Assembly: GCF_023273875.1 (NCBI RefSeq)
Contig: NZ_CP096882.1
Coordinates: 4,898,001-4,962,000, forward strand
Direction: 5' to 3'
Source: Pseudarthrobacter sp. SSS035
GTDB taxonomy: Bacteria > Actinomycetota > Actinomycetes > Actinomycetales > Micrococcaceae
Length of the DNA stretch: 64,000 bases
This document shows, in pieces, positions 51,963 to 60,410 of this stretch. The notes below the pieces were generated by a model. That model worked only from the letters and a program-made list of their open reading frames with translations. It ran no database searches and was not told the DNA's origin. The translations under genes and the position numbers were made by a program. The number at the start of each line of letters is the position of its first letter. The first letter of the stretch is position 1.

Positions 51963-53768
51963 ATGTCTCTGTCAACGCCGTCGTCCGAGCTCGTGCGGCT
52001 TCGAGATACCCTGCTCAATACGGGCCGCTGGCCCGAACAGCACATGCTTCGGAGCGATATAGCAAACTCCTGGCGCCGCTGCATCATGAACGGTATCGAC
52101 CCTGGGCAGCGTCGGATCTCACCGGTAGAGGTGGTCAACGCTGATGCGATCATCACCAGAGCATCCCGAACGGTCATGAAACAACGCTCAGAGCTCCTCC
52201 GGGACACCCCGGTGGGTTTGTTGGTCGCCGACCGCAACGCCACCGTTGTTAGCCACTGGTTCGGCCAGGACCGGCTGGCCGGGGTACTGCGGGACTCCGG
52301 AAGCGAGGAAGGAAACGTCCTCGAAGAATCAGTGGCGGGCACCAATGGCGTGGGCACTGCCCTGGAAGAGCAGAAAATCGTCCAGATCGCAGGGGCTGAG
52401 CACTTCACCGATGCATTCAGAGACTTCTCGTGTGTGGGAGTACCGCTCCGCCATCCCATCACCCGGCGCGTCCTCGGTGTGCTCAATATGACGTGCCGGC
52501 TGGAGGATGCGAATCCTCTTCTGCTGCCCTTCGCCCTAGAGACCGCCCACGAAATTGAACGGCAGCTCTACCTCGGAAGTTCGAAGAACGAGCGTTTGTT
52601 ACTTGAGCAGTTCCTGTCAATGCAGCGACGCAACGACCGTCCCCTTGTGGCCCTGAATGACCATCTTGTGATCACCAATCCCGCGGCTGCACGCATTCTG
52701 GCCGATGTGGAACAAGGCATGCTGTGGGAGCTGGCCGCCAAGACCGTTCAGACCCGGACAACGAATGTTGAGCGCCTGACCTTACCCAATGGGGACGAGC
52801 TGCCACTTCGCTTCTCCGCGGCCGAGGAGGGCGGGACGGTTGTTGGGGCGGTGGTGGAGGTCATGCCGAGTATGAAGAACGCCGTCCCGCGTACGTTGGC
52901 GCGGCCGCGGACGGCGGAGCAGCCGCTCAGGGGTCTGGCGGGGCGCAGCGCAGCCTGGCGCCAAGTGGAAGAATCCGCGCTCAGATTGCGCGACAGTACC
53001 TTGCCGATGCTGGTCAGGGGCGGTCCCGGAACGGGCAAAATGGCCTTGATCTCCGCCATGTTCGCGGAACAAAAAGCAGCCGGAAACCTCGTCATCCTTG
53101 ATGGCCGGCTGCAGGCCATCGATGGAGTGTCCGCCTGGGTCCAGTCGGTCCGCGACGCGTTCACGACCCCCGATACCGTGGTCGTATTGAACCATCTTGA
53201 GACCCTCAAACCCCGCGCGGCGCAGGGCATTTCGGCGTTGATCGATGCCCAAGGCAGCCGCGGGGGCCGGATCGTCGGCGTCGTCTCGGATGAACCGGAC
53301 GTCGAAAAGGGAGTGGCCCGGCTGGTCGAGCGGCTCTCCGTGTCGACCCTTTACCTGCCCCCGCTGCGGGATCGCCTTGAGGACCTGCCCGAACTGCTCA
53401 CGAATTTGTCGAATCGGCACGTCCTGAACGGGTCACATGCGCGCTGGACCGATGAAGCGGTGCAGATCCTGAGCCGGCTGACCTGGGCGGGCAACATCCG
53501 GGAACTGGACAACCTGGTCCGGCTCGTAGTCGCCAACCGGCACGGCGGGGGAATCAAGGCAGAACACTTGCCGGAGGAAATCCGGCGGCAAGCATCCCGG
53601 CGGCAGCTGACTCTGCTCGAACGGCTCGAGTTCGATGCCATCATTGCGGCGGACGAGCGGGCGAAGGGCAACAAAACCGAGGCTGCCGCAATATTGGGTA
53701 TATCGCGGGCAACGCTGTACCGGAAGATCCGGACGTATGGCATCAACATGGGCACCTCAGCTTTCTAG
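51963..53768 (+). CDS. AcoR-type (Fis-family) transcriptional regulator
   Basis: About 601 residues from ATG 51963 (GGAGG precedes). N-terminal GAF-like sensor region (GLLVADRNATVVSHWFGQ, GTNGVGTALEEQKIVQIAGAEHF) as in AcoR, then a AAA-type domain with Walker A GGPGTGKMALI near residue 355, then a Fis-type helix-turn-helix near 570-590 (NKTEAAAILGISRATLYRKI). The sigma-54 contact motif GAFTGA is absent, and the usual Walker B acidic pair is replaced (VVVLNHLE), so it probably works without sigma-54, like other actinobacterial relatives. It is divergent from the transport operon. Confidence 0.85.
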   Translation: MSLSTPSSELVRLRDTLLNTGRWPEQHMLRSDIANSWRRCIMNGIDPGQRRISPVEVVNADAIITRASRTVMKQRSELLRDTPVGLLVADRNATVVSHWFGQDRLAGVLRDSGSEEGNVLEESVAGTNGVGTALEEQKIVQIAGAEHFTDAFRDFSCVGVPLRHPITRRVLGVLNMTCRLEDANPLLLPFALETAHEIERQLYLGSSKNERLLLEQFLSMQRRNDRPLVALNDHLVITNPAAARILADVEQGMLWELAAKTVQTRTTNVERLTLPNGDELPLRFSAAEEGGTVVGAVVEVMPSMKNAVPRTLARPRTAEQPLRGLAGRSAAWRQVEESALRLRDSTLPMLVRGGPGTGKMALISAMFAEQKAAGNLVILDGRLQAIDGVSAWVQSVRDAFTTPDTVVVLNHLETLKPRAAQGISALIDAQGSRGGRIVGVVSDEPDVEKGVARLVERLSVSTLYLPPLRDRLEDLPELLTNLSNRHVLNGSHARWTDEAVQILSRLTWAGNIRELDNLVRLVVANRHGGGIKAEHLPEEIRRQASRRQLTLLERLEFDAIIAADERAKGNKTEAAAILGISRATLYRKIRTYGINMGTSAF

Positions 53769-53800
53769 GGTTTTCTCGCGAACAGACCTGACACGCCAAA

Positions 53801-53815
53801 GTCGCAATTTGTGAC
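53801..53815. promoter_or_regulatory. GTCGC-type dyad upstream of dehydrogenase operon
   Basis: GTCGCAATTTGTGAC, one mismatch from perfect symmetry, 111-125 bases before the alcohol dehydrogenase start. Shares 12 of 15 bases with the site at 43001-43015. Confidence 0.55.
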
Positions 53816-53925
53816 AGTTCCTGCCCCCGGGTTCCAACAGACTGGACACATCCCATGAGGATGCGGCCCGAACGCCACCGCCGGCAGTGCGGGCCGGACT
53901 TATTCAACAGCACAGGAGCCAACAA

Positions 53926-55155
53926 ATGACGACGTCCGATTTGCTCGCTGGTGTCCCTCGGGATTTCCTCGCACCACGCCAGGTTTTGGTGGGCGACGGC
54001 GCTGTCGCCGGAACCGGTAGCGCACTGGCTGGCTGGTCCGTGCCGACGGGCGCCGTCGGTGTGATCGCCGACGTCACCGTCGCCGAGAACGGCATCGCCG
54101 AAACCCTCCTGCAAAGTCTCGAAACCGCGGGCTACGCACCGCAACTCTTCGCCCTCGCGGCCGGTGAACCCACCGTAACCGCGGCGCAGCAGGCCCTGGA
54201 CTTTCTTCGGGCCGCCGACACTGTGGCGGTAGTGGGTATCGGCGGCGGCAGCGCCATGGACGTAGCCAAGATCGCCGCTCTCGCGGCGGCCGGGGACAAG
54301 TCGATTAGGGACCTCCTCGGCATCAATCCGGAGGCGGCGCCGGGGCTGCCCTTGGTCCTGGTTCCCACAACCACCGGCACGGGTGCCGAAGTGACGCGCA
54401 TCTCGATGCTGGCCGACGACCGGGGACGAAAGGTGATCTGCAGCCACCCGCTGCTTGTTCCGCTAGTAACAGTCCTGGATCCCTATCTAGTGGTTGGACT
54501 GCCGCCGGCTGTCACAGCCGCGACCGGAATGGATGCGATGGCGCACGCGGTCGAGGCGTTCCTGTCACGGAACCGCAGCCCGTTATCAGCACAGGCCAGC
54601 CTGTTGGCCATCCGCCTGTTGCGGGAGTGGTTGCCGCGCGCAGTTCAAAACGGCCACGACATGGACGCCCGCCGCGCTACGCTCTACGGAGCTCATCAGG
54701 CGGGCCTCGCGCTCAACGCAGGGGTCGTGCTTGGGCATTCGCTGGCCTATACAATCGCCAACCGGAAGCATCTTCCGCATGGGGTCACTTGCGCCATTGC
54801 CCTTCCGTACTGCCTGGCGTACAACGCCGGCAGCGAGCTCTCCGGGGCCACGGAGCTGGCACTGACAATCACCCAGGGACGCTCCGAGGACTTGGACGAC
54901 GCAGCCGCCGAGCTCCGGCAGCTTGCCGAGGACCTGGGGTTGCCGACCAGCCTCGCCGAAATCGGCATCGGGGCCGGTGAAGCTCAAGGGATGGCCAGGG
55001 AATGCGTGGAGCTTTACCCGCGCCCGTCCAATCCGCGGCCTTTCACCTTGGACGCACTGACCGACCTGGTGACCGCCATGGCGACGGGGAAGCTTCCCGG
55101 CGCCGAAGTCACACAGACAGTTGGATCAAACGACCGCGGAAGGGTTAGCGCATGA
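53926..55155 (+). CDS. Iron-containing alcohol dehydrogenase
   Basis: About 409 residues from ATG 53926 (AGGAG ahead). NAD-binding GIGGGSAMDVAK and VPTTTGTGAEVTRI, metal-ligand region TGMDAMAHAVEAFLS, and HSLAYTIANRKHLPHGVTCAIALPYCLAYN with the two later His ligands. This group includes 4-hydroxybutyrate, lactaldehyde and 1,3-propanediol dehydrogenases and maleylacetate reductases. With the aldehyde dehydrogenase, a primary alcohol to acid conversion is likely. The stop overlaps the next start (ATGA). Confidence 0.85.
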   Translation: MTTSDLLAGVPRDFLAPRQVLVGDGAVAGTGSALAGWSVPTGAVGVIADVTVAENGIAETLLQSLETAGYAPQLFALAAGEPTVTAAQQALDFLRAADTVAVVGIGGGSAMDVAKIAALAAAGDKSIRDLLGINPEAAPGLPLVLVPTTTGTGAEVTRISMLADDRGRKVICSHPLLVPLVTVLDPYLVVGLPPAVTAATGMDAMAHAVEAFLSRNRSPLSAQASLLAIRLLREWLPRAVQNGHDMDARRATLYGAHQAGLALNAGVVLGHSLAYTIANRKHLPHGVTCAIALPYCLAYNAGSELSGATELALTITQGRSEDLDDAAAELRQLAEDLGLPTSLAEIGIGAGEAQGMARECVELYPRPSNPRPFTLDALTDLVTAMATGKLPGAEVTQTVGSNDRGRVSA

Positions 55156-56615
55156 GCGTCAGCATTGAACATCTCATCCAAGGCACATGGTCCTCGGGCG
55201 GTGACGCCGGGGAAGTGGAAGATCTCAACCCGGCCGACGAAGCGGATGTGATCGGCACCATCGGGCTGGTCGGGGGTGGAACCGCCCGCAGTGCCGTCGA
55301 TGCGGCGGCCGCCGCCTTCCCCGCGTGGCGCCGGACTCCGCTGGTGGAACGCGGTGCTGTCCTCGCACGGGCAGCTGACCTGCTGCGGGACCGCACCGAA
55401 GTCATTGCCGCGGACATTACCCGGGAGAACGGCAAGACCATCGCTGAGGCACGCATCGAGGTGACGAAGAGTGCGGACTTCCTCGATTTCTACTCGGGTG
55501 TCGGACGGCTCACGTACGGTGATCTGCTCGACGACGTCCGGCCCGGTACAGTCGTGACGGCGAGGCGCGAACCCATCGGCGTGATCGTCGCGATCGCGCC
55601 ATGGAACGATCCGATGTTGACTCCGGCGCGCAAGCTGGCACCCGCGCTGGTCTCCGGAAACACTATCGTCGCCAAGCCCTCCATTCAGACACCCCTGGCA
55701 CTACAGCACCTTGCCCGCGCGCTGCAGGATGCCGGCCTGCCAGCCGGCGTGCTTAATACACTGCACGCTCCGAACAGCGTAATTACTTCCGAAGTTCTGG
55801 CAGACCCGCGGATCGCCGGAGTGACCGTGACGGGTTCAACCGCAACCGGCTTTGCCCTGGAGAAGCTGTTAGCGGGCCGCAGCGTGCGTTTCCAGGCTGA
55901 GATGGGCGGCAAGAACCCGGCTGTCGTGCTGCCGGACGCTGATCTGGATCTTGCGGCGAGGACCATCGCCGGAGCTGCCTTTGCACAGGCCGGGCAGCGT
56001 TGTACCGCCACCAGCCGGGTACTGGTTCACCGGCAGATCAGGGACGAGTTTCTGGACCGGCTGGTAGAGGCCGCCCGGGCGCATCGTCCGGGGCCTGGAG
56101 CTTCGCCGGAGTCCACCATGGGGCCCCTCATCAGCCGTACTCACCAGAGGACCGTGCTCGAGCACATCGTCCGTGCTCAGTCCGAGGGGGCCAAAGTGCT
56201 TATCGGAGGAGAGGCACCGACCGAAAACGGCGCCGGCGCCGGCTGTTTCGTCACCCCTGCGGTGGTCGCGGAAGTGACACCGGAGATGTCGCTATGGAGT
56301 GACGAAGTCTTTGGTCCCGTGCTGGCCATCAGCACAGTTGACGATCTGGGCGGAGCCATCGCGGCGGCCAACGACACCGCCTACGGTTTGGCCGCGGCCA
56401 TCTTCACGAGTTCGTTGTCCGCCGCCCACCGCTTCGTCGACGAGGTGGATGCCGGCCAGGTATCGGTAAACCTGCCGACGTCGGGCTGGGACGTACACCA
56501 CCCCTTCGGAGGATTCAAGGATTCCGGGTCGGCGTTCAAGGAGCAGGGCCTGGACGGGCTACGGTTCTACACACGGACCAAGACAGCGGCCGTGGGACAT
56601 GGGGGCCCCTGGTGA
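55152..56615 (+). CDS. Aldehyde dehydrogenase, succinate-semialdehyde-like
   Basis: A 487-residue NAD(P)-dependent aldehyde dehydrogenase. It contains the Rossmann region GVIVAIAPWNDPMLTPARKLAPAL, the catalytic Glu in QAEMGGKNPAVV, the catalytic Cys in AGQRCTATSR near residue 284, and EVFGPVLAI. It oxidises an aldehyde to the acid in the cytoplasm. It overlaps the genes on both sides by 4 bases. The set alcohol dehydrogenase, aldehyde dehydrogenase and FAD hydroxyacid oxidase suggests conversion of a C3-C5 alcohol to a dicarboxylate. Confidence 0.9.
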   Translation: MSVSIEHLIQGTWSSGGDAGEVEDLNPADEADVIGTIGLVGGGTARSAVDAAAAAFPAWRRTPLVERGAVLARAADLLRDRTEVIAADITRENGKTIAEARIEVTKSADFLDFYSGVGRLTYGDLLDDVRPGTVVTARREPIGVIVAIAPWNDPMLTPARKLAPALVSGNTIVAKPSIQTPLALQHLARALQDAGLPAGVLNTLHAPNSVITSEVLADPRIAGVTVTGSTATGFALEKLLAGRSVRFQAEMGGKNPAVVLPDADLDLAARTIAGAAFAQAGQRCTATSRVLVHRQIRDEFLDRLVEAARAHRPGPGASPESTMGPLISRTHQRTVLEHIVRAQSEGAKVLIGGEAPTENGAGAGCFVTPAVVAEVTPEMSLWSDEVFGPVLAISTVDDLGGAIAAANDTAYGLAAAIFTSSLSAAHRFVDEVDAGQVSVNLPTSGWDVHHPFGGFKDSGSAFKEQGLDGLRFYTRTKTAAVGHGGPW

Positions 56616-57811
56616 GCGTACTCGTCGTGGGCGCCGGCATTGTTGGACTGGCAGTAGCCAGGCAGCTTCTAATAGACCGGCCCGGGGAGGAAGTTACCGT
56701 GGTGGACAAGGAGTCCGCCGTGGCCGTTCACCAGACCGGGCACAACAGCGGCGTGATCCACGCCGGTATCTACTACACCCCGGGATCTTTGAAAGCGGAG
56801 CTGTGCCGCCGGGGCCGGGACCTGCTCACTGATTTCTGCATTGAGCACAAGGTCCCGATTTCAGCGGTCGGCAAGCTCGTGGTCGCGCTGAATCCCGACG
56901 ATCAACGACGGTTGGCCGAAATTCATCGCCGGGCACAGGCCAACGGCGTGAACGAAGCGGTGATGATGGACGGGCCGGGCCTTCGAGAGATAGAACCTCA
57001 TGTGGCCGGTATCGCCGCTCTCCATTCTCCGGCCACTTCCATTGTTGACTTCGCTCAGGTCTCGCGGGCACTGGCGGCTGACATCACCGCACGGGGTGGA
57101 ACCATACGGCTCGGCTCGGAGGTCACCGGTTTTCGGCAGGACAGCGAAGGCGTGGTGGCGGAAACCTCGACCGGAGACCTCCGGGCCACGACCAGCATCG
57201 TCTGCGGAGGTCTGCAGTCAGCGCGGCTGGCCGAGATGGTCGGCGCCGATTCTGATCCCCGGATTGTCCCTTTCCGCGGCGAGTACTACCAGCTCTCCGA
57301 GGCAGCGGCGTCGAAGGTTCGGGGTCTGGTTTACCCGGTGCCCGATCCGCGCTACCCGTTTCTCGGAATCCATCTCACCCGCCGAATCGGCGGAACAGTG
57401 GATATCGGACCGAATGCCGTGCTGGCCCTCGCTCTTCAAGGGTACCGACGGCGCGACATCTCCGGACGCGACCTGAAATCCATACTCGGCTGGCCCGGTT
57501 TCTGGGCCATGGCCCGCCAAAACTGGAAAATGGGCGCCGCCGAGATAACCGGGTCACTGAGCAAGCATTACTTTGCGTCCCAAGCCCGGCGCTACCTCCC
57601 GGACCTCTCGGCGTCAGACCTGCACCCGTGGCCCTCGGGAGTACGCGCACAGGCCATCCGAAGAAACGGGGAACTCGTGGATGATTTCTGGATCACCCAT
57701 GAACAGAGAATCACAATTGTCCGTAACGCCCCATCACCTGCGGCGACATCCGCTCTTGCAATAGCCGAGCACATCTGTGCCGAGGTCTTCCGGCAAGGCA
57801 ATAACCGATGA
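56612..57811 (+). CDS. lhgO: L-2-hydroxyglutarate oxidase-like FAD enzyme
   Basis: A 399-residue DAO-fold oxidoreductase from GTG 56612, overlapping the aldehyde dehydrogenase stop. The FAD motif is VLVVGAGIVGLAVARQL, followed by HQTGHNSGVIHAGIYYTPGSLKAELCRRG, a characteristic LhgO segment, and FLGIHLTRRIGG later. LhgO oxidises L-2-hydroxyglutarate to 2-oxoglutarate, passing electrons to the membrane. Here it may oxidise a hydroxyacid of the pathway. Substrate not certain; family assignment strong. Confidence 0.8.
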   Translation: MSVLVVGAGIVGLAVARQLLIDRPGEEVTVVDKESAVAVHQTGHNSGVIHAGIYYTPGSLKAELCRRGRDLLTDFCIEHKVPISAVGKLVVALNPDDQRRLAEIHRRAQANGVNEAVMMDGPGLREIEPHVAGIAALHSPATSIVDFAQVSRALAADITARGGTIRLGSEVTGFRQDSEGVVAETSTGDLRATTSIVCGGLQSARLAEMVGADSDPRIVPFRGEYYQLSEAAASKVRGLVYPVPDPRYPFLGIHLTRRIGGTVDIGPNAVLALALQGYRRRDISGRDLKSILGWPGFWAMARQNWKMGAAEITGSLSKHYFASQARRYLPDLSASDLHPWPSGVRAQAIRRNGELVDDFWITHEQRITIVRNAPSPAATSALAIAEHICAEVFRQGNNR

Positions 57812-58302
57812 ATGAGGACGAGCGTGAGGCAAATGAGAGCGAAGAGAAAGGTAGACCCTTCCCCCCACGGTCGCCGGGGGTTGTCTCTTGCGGCTACCAG
57901 TCGCGAACCGCGGAAGAGTTGATCGTTGCTCTGCTTGCCCGCCATGTGGAGGTGGTGGCGGACGTTCGGCTCACCCCGATGAGTCGAATTACGGGATTAG
58001 CCAAAAGGGCACTCACGCGCCGACTCTCCGCCGCAGGCATTGAATACCGGCACTATCCGGCGCTCGGGAACCCCAAAGAGAACCGTGCTGGCTTCGCCCG
58101 AGGGGACCCCGCGGCCGCCGAACGCTATCGCAAAAATCTCGGCGAGGCGCTGCCACAGCAGGCCATAGCCGAGCTTGCATCAACTGCCACCGCCTCCGTC
58201 GTGGCCGTCATGTGCTTCGAGCTTCGGGAAGAGCACTGCCACCGCAGGATCCTTCTCACGGAATTAGCGGCACGCGGTGCCGCCGTTCATCCGCCGATCT
58301 GA
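57808..58302 (+). CDS. DUF488 protein
   Basis: A 164-residue protein starting with ATG in a 4-base overlap with the FAD enzyme gene. The DUF488 pattern is present: VVSCGYQSRTAEELIVALL, VVADVRLTPMSRITG, GIEYRHYPALGNPKENR and VVAVMCFELREEHCHRRIL with the conserved Cys and His. The function of DUF488 proteins is not established. The coupling places it in the catabolic operon, likely as a passenger or regulator. Confidence 0.85.
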   Translation: MNEDEREANESEEKGRPFPPRSPGVVSCGYQSRTAEELIVALLARHVEVVADVRLTPMSRITGLAKRALTRRLSAAGIEYRHYPALGNPKENRAGFARGDPAAAERYRKNLGEALPQQAIAELASTATASVVAVMCFELREEHCHRRILLTELAARGAAVHPPI

Positions 58303-58446
58303 CGCGATCCGGTTATCACCGTGACAGAAAGGCCCGTACCAATCCGGAGTCCCAACATCGCCTGGGTCCGATCATCGGCGAAGGACACTGGGCTGCATGA
58401 GGGTACTAATGCCGAGGAGCTTTTCTCCCGGCTTGCCTTGGCGCGC

Positions 58447-58462
58447 TCGATCATATGTTCCG
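58447..58462 (+). promoter_or_regulatory. LexA-like box upstream of second YedK-like gene
   Basis: TCGATCATATGTTCCG matches TCGAAC-N4-GTTCGA at 9 of 12 positions and lies 36 bases before the start codon of a SOS-response-associated peptidase homologue. Proposed LexA control; weaker than the site at 161-176. Confidence 0.5.
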
Positions 58463-58498
58463 GATTTGTAACTGAATGTGCAGTGGAAAGGAAAGCGG

Positions 58499-59170
58499 AT
58501 GTGCAGTAAGTACATTTTTCCTGTCAGCGTTGACCCGCGGGCTGCCGCCTATGGCTTTGAACATGGAGACAAGGTAAGCGGACGACGAAGAACACTTGTC
58601 GAAGCGATGCCGGGGAGCCAGGTTCCCATTCTCTTTGAAACGGAAGATTTGGGCACGGTTGCAAGGCGGACGGAGTTAGCGCATTGGGGACTCGTTCGTC
58701 CCCGGTCCAAGCGTTTCATTCCAAAGTCCCAACCCATCACTGTACGGGCGGAAACGGTGGCGACGAGTGAATTCACTCGCGAGACCTTTGCTTTGCGTCG
58801 CTGCATCCTCCCGGCGAACGGCCATTTCGAATGGAGACCTTCGGAGATCGGCAACGAGCAGTATTTCATTCAGATTCCGGGAACGGGTGCCGCCCTGGCA
58901 GGTATATACGAAATGTGGCGCCCGCTGAACTCCTCCGGCTATCCGCGCGGCCGATGGCGCGCATCAGTAGCCGTACTGACCAGGGAACAAAATGATGCCC
59001 TGGGCGAAAAATCGTGGCGGGCTCCCATCCCTTTGGCTCCTCGATTCCATAACGCGTGGCTCAGCTCCGAAAAGACCAAAGCCGATGGCGCCCTCGAACT
59101 CCTTGAGGATGCCCGGGAGTTCAATGCTCACAACATGGTGGTGCACCGTTCGATACTTGTCAGCCGTTGA
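58499..59170 (+). CDS. Degenerate SOS response-associated peptidase (YedK-like)
   Basis: About 223 residues from ATG 58499, with AAAGGA upstream. The SRAP fold is recognisable: MCSKY at the start keeps the nucleophilic Cys, and GHFEW keeps the Glu. The usual NVAPTQ is replaced by AMPGSQV, NARSE by VRAET, and the conserved His motif by KSWRAPI, so Asn and His are lost. It may bind DNA without normal crosslink chemistry, or be drifting. A LexA-like box sits ahead. Confidence 0.65.
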   Translation: MCSKYIFPVSVDPRAAAYGFEHGDKVSGRRRTLVEAMPGSQVPILFETEDLGTVARRTELAHWGLVRPRSKRFIPKSQPITVRAETVATSEFTRETFALRRCILPANGHFEWRPSEIGNEQYFIQIPGTGAALAGIYEMWRPLNSSGYPRGRWRASVAVLTREQNDALGEKSWRAPIPLAPRFHNAWLSSEKTKADGALELLEDAREFNAHNMVVHRSILVSR

Positions 59171-59322
59171 GCCGCCGTCTCAGGCGCCGGCGCCTTTCGA
59201 TATCACCGTCACCCTAGCAGGTTCCACTGGAAGAGTCCGCGAAGCAACGAACGGAGAACTCCTGGATACAAATATCCGTCCCGCAACTGTCAATCCCTGC
59301 CAACCCCGTCCGATCCGGGAGG

Positions 59323-59799
59323 TTGGCTGGCGTGGGAGGAAGAACAGGTAGAGCTCGCCCGGGAACCATCGATCAAAGCCTCTTACGGGGCAAAATAGTA
59401 CATGGCGCGGCCCGGGGTCGTACCCTGGGATTCCCGACGGCAAACCTCTCAGACACCACAGGACAGGTTCCTGCCGACGGTATTTACGCTGGCTGGTTGA
59501 CGGACGAAGCCGGAGTGCGCTGGCCTGCAACTATTTCCACCGGTTCCAACCCGACCTTTAACGGGCTAACGCGTCAGATCGAAGCCCACGTGATCGGCCA
59601 GCCCCGGGAAGCGGCTGAGTCCTTCGATCTCTACGGCCAAACCGTCGTCCTGGAATTCGTAGCACGGCTCCGCGGAATGATTTCATTTCCCGATTCCCGC
59701 GCTCTGATCGAGGAAATGCGCAGCGATGTAGAACGTGCAAGGTCCACGGCGGCCTCAGTGTGGCCCGGACGTTGTCTGATGCCCGTCCACGGCGCGTAG
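59323..59799 (+). CDS. Stand-alone riboflavin kinase
   Basis: About 158 residues carrying only the kinase half of RibF: GRTLGFPTANL, then VPADGIYAGWL, ISTGSNPTF, IEAHVIG and FDLYGQTVVLEFVARLR. Riboflavin kinase makes FMN from riboflavin and ATP. The FAD synthetase half is absent. TTG 59323 follows GGGAGG and gives a short basic lead-in; GTG 59332 is the alternative. It lies tail to tail with the RibB-like gene, overlapping by 45 bases. A plasmid copy could increase FMN for the flavin monooxygenases nearby. Confidence 0.75.
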   Translation: MAGVGGRTGRARPGTIDQSLLRGKIVHGAARGRTLGFPTANLSDTTGQVPADGIYAGWLTDEAGVRWPATISTGSNPTFNGLTRQIEAHVIGQPREAAESFDLYGQTVVLEFVARLRGMISFPDSRALIEEMRSDVERARSTAASVWPGRCLMPVHGA

Positions 59800-60189
59800 C
59801 GGAAACATGTGCCCCCGGCGGCTCAAATCTGACGGCATGCTCCCGGGTGCCGCAAGCACCGCTGCGGTACGGGCACCGTTCCCGGCGCTGATACCCGTAC
59901 TTCCGCCGACGGTGGCATTGCAAGAAACCATGTAGGCGTTGCACTTGGCGTCCTGATTGAGCTCGACCATGGGCGGCAGAGCCCGCGCATCCACCCGCGC
60001 ACCGCTCATCGGGACGCACACCACCCCTGAGCTGTAGCGGATGGTCCAGCCCATTAGGGAAGGCGTCGCGAATTGCGCTGCAAAGATGATGTCGCCCTCA
60101 TTTTCGCGGTTCTCATGGTCGACCACTATCACCGGTCTGCCAGCCGCAATGGCTGCGACAGCGTCTGCCACCTGGTCCAGGGACGTCAC
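59755..60189 (-). CDS. ribB: Shortened 3,4-dihydroxy-2-butanone-4-phosphate synthase (RibB-like)
   Basis: A 144-residue protein with the RibB N-terminal two thirds: IAAGRPVIVVDHENRENEGDIIFAAQ, RYSSGVVCVPM, NQDAKCNAYMVS, GISA and RRGHMFPLRA. Normal RibB is about 200 residues; the C-terminal 55-60, which carry the last active-site Glu, are missing. RibB converts ribulose 5-phosphate for riboflavin synthesis. As it stands it is probably inactive or altered. The start is GTG 60189. Its tail overlaps the riboflavin kinase gene on the other strand. Confidence 0.65.
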   Translation of the reverse strand: MTSLDQVADAVAAIAAGRPVIVVDHENRENEGDIIFAAQFATPSLMGWTIRYSSGVVCVPMSGARVDARALPPMVELNQDAKCNAYMVSCNATVGGSTGISAGNGARTAAVLAAPGSMPSDLSRRGHMFPLRAVDGHQTTSGPH

Positions 60190-60317
60190 CAGGCCACCGT
60201 CTTTTAGTTGCTCGTTCCATAGCTTGCCCGTTCTCCGTTCTGGTCATCCGATGGACCGGCCAACGAAACTCGTTTTCTATGAAGCGTGTCACCACACGAT
60301 GTTGCATCGCACGTGAT

Positions 60318-60355
60318 GGGGTCGGCCCCGTGGGGAACATTTCACCCTGTCGGGT
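60318..60355 (-). promoter_or_regulatory. FMN riboswitch-like fragment, tentative
   Basis: On the minus strand, 130-165 bases upstream of the RibB-like gene, CAGGGTGAAATGTTCCCCAC resembles the conserved core of the FMN riboswitch (CAGGGTGAAATTCCCNACCGG type), with one inserted base. The other conserved arms are not found by eye, so it may be a remnant or coincidence. Confidence 0.2.
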
Positions 60356-60410
60356 TACACAGGAGCGGCCGTGCGGGCACTCTCCACGGTTTCGCGATCT
60401 GCCTTGGTGA

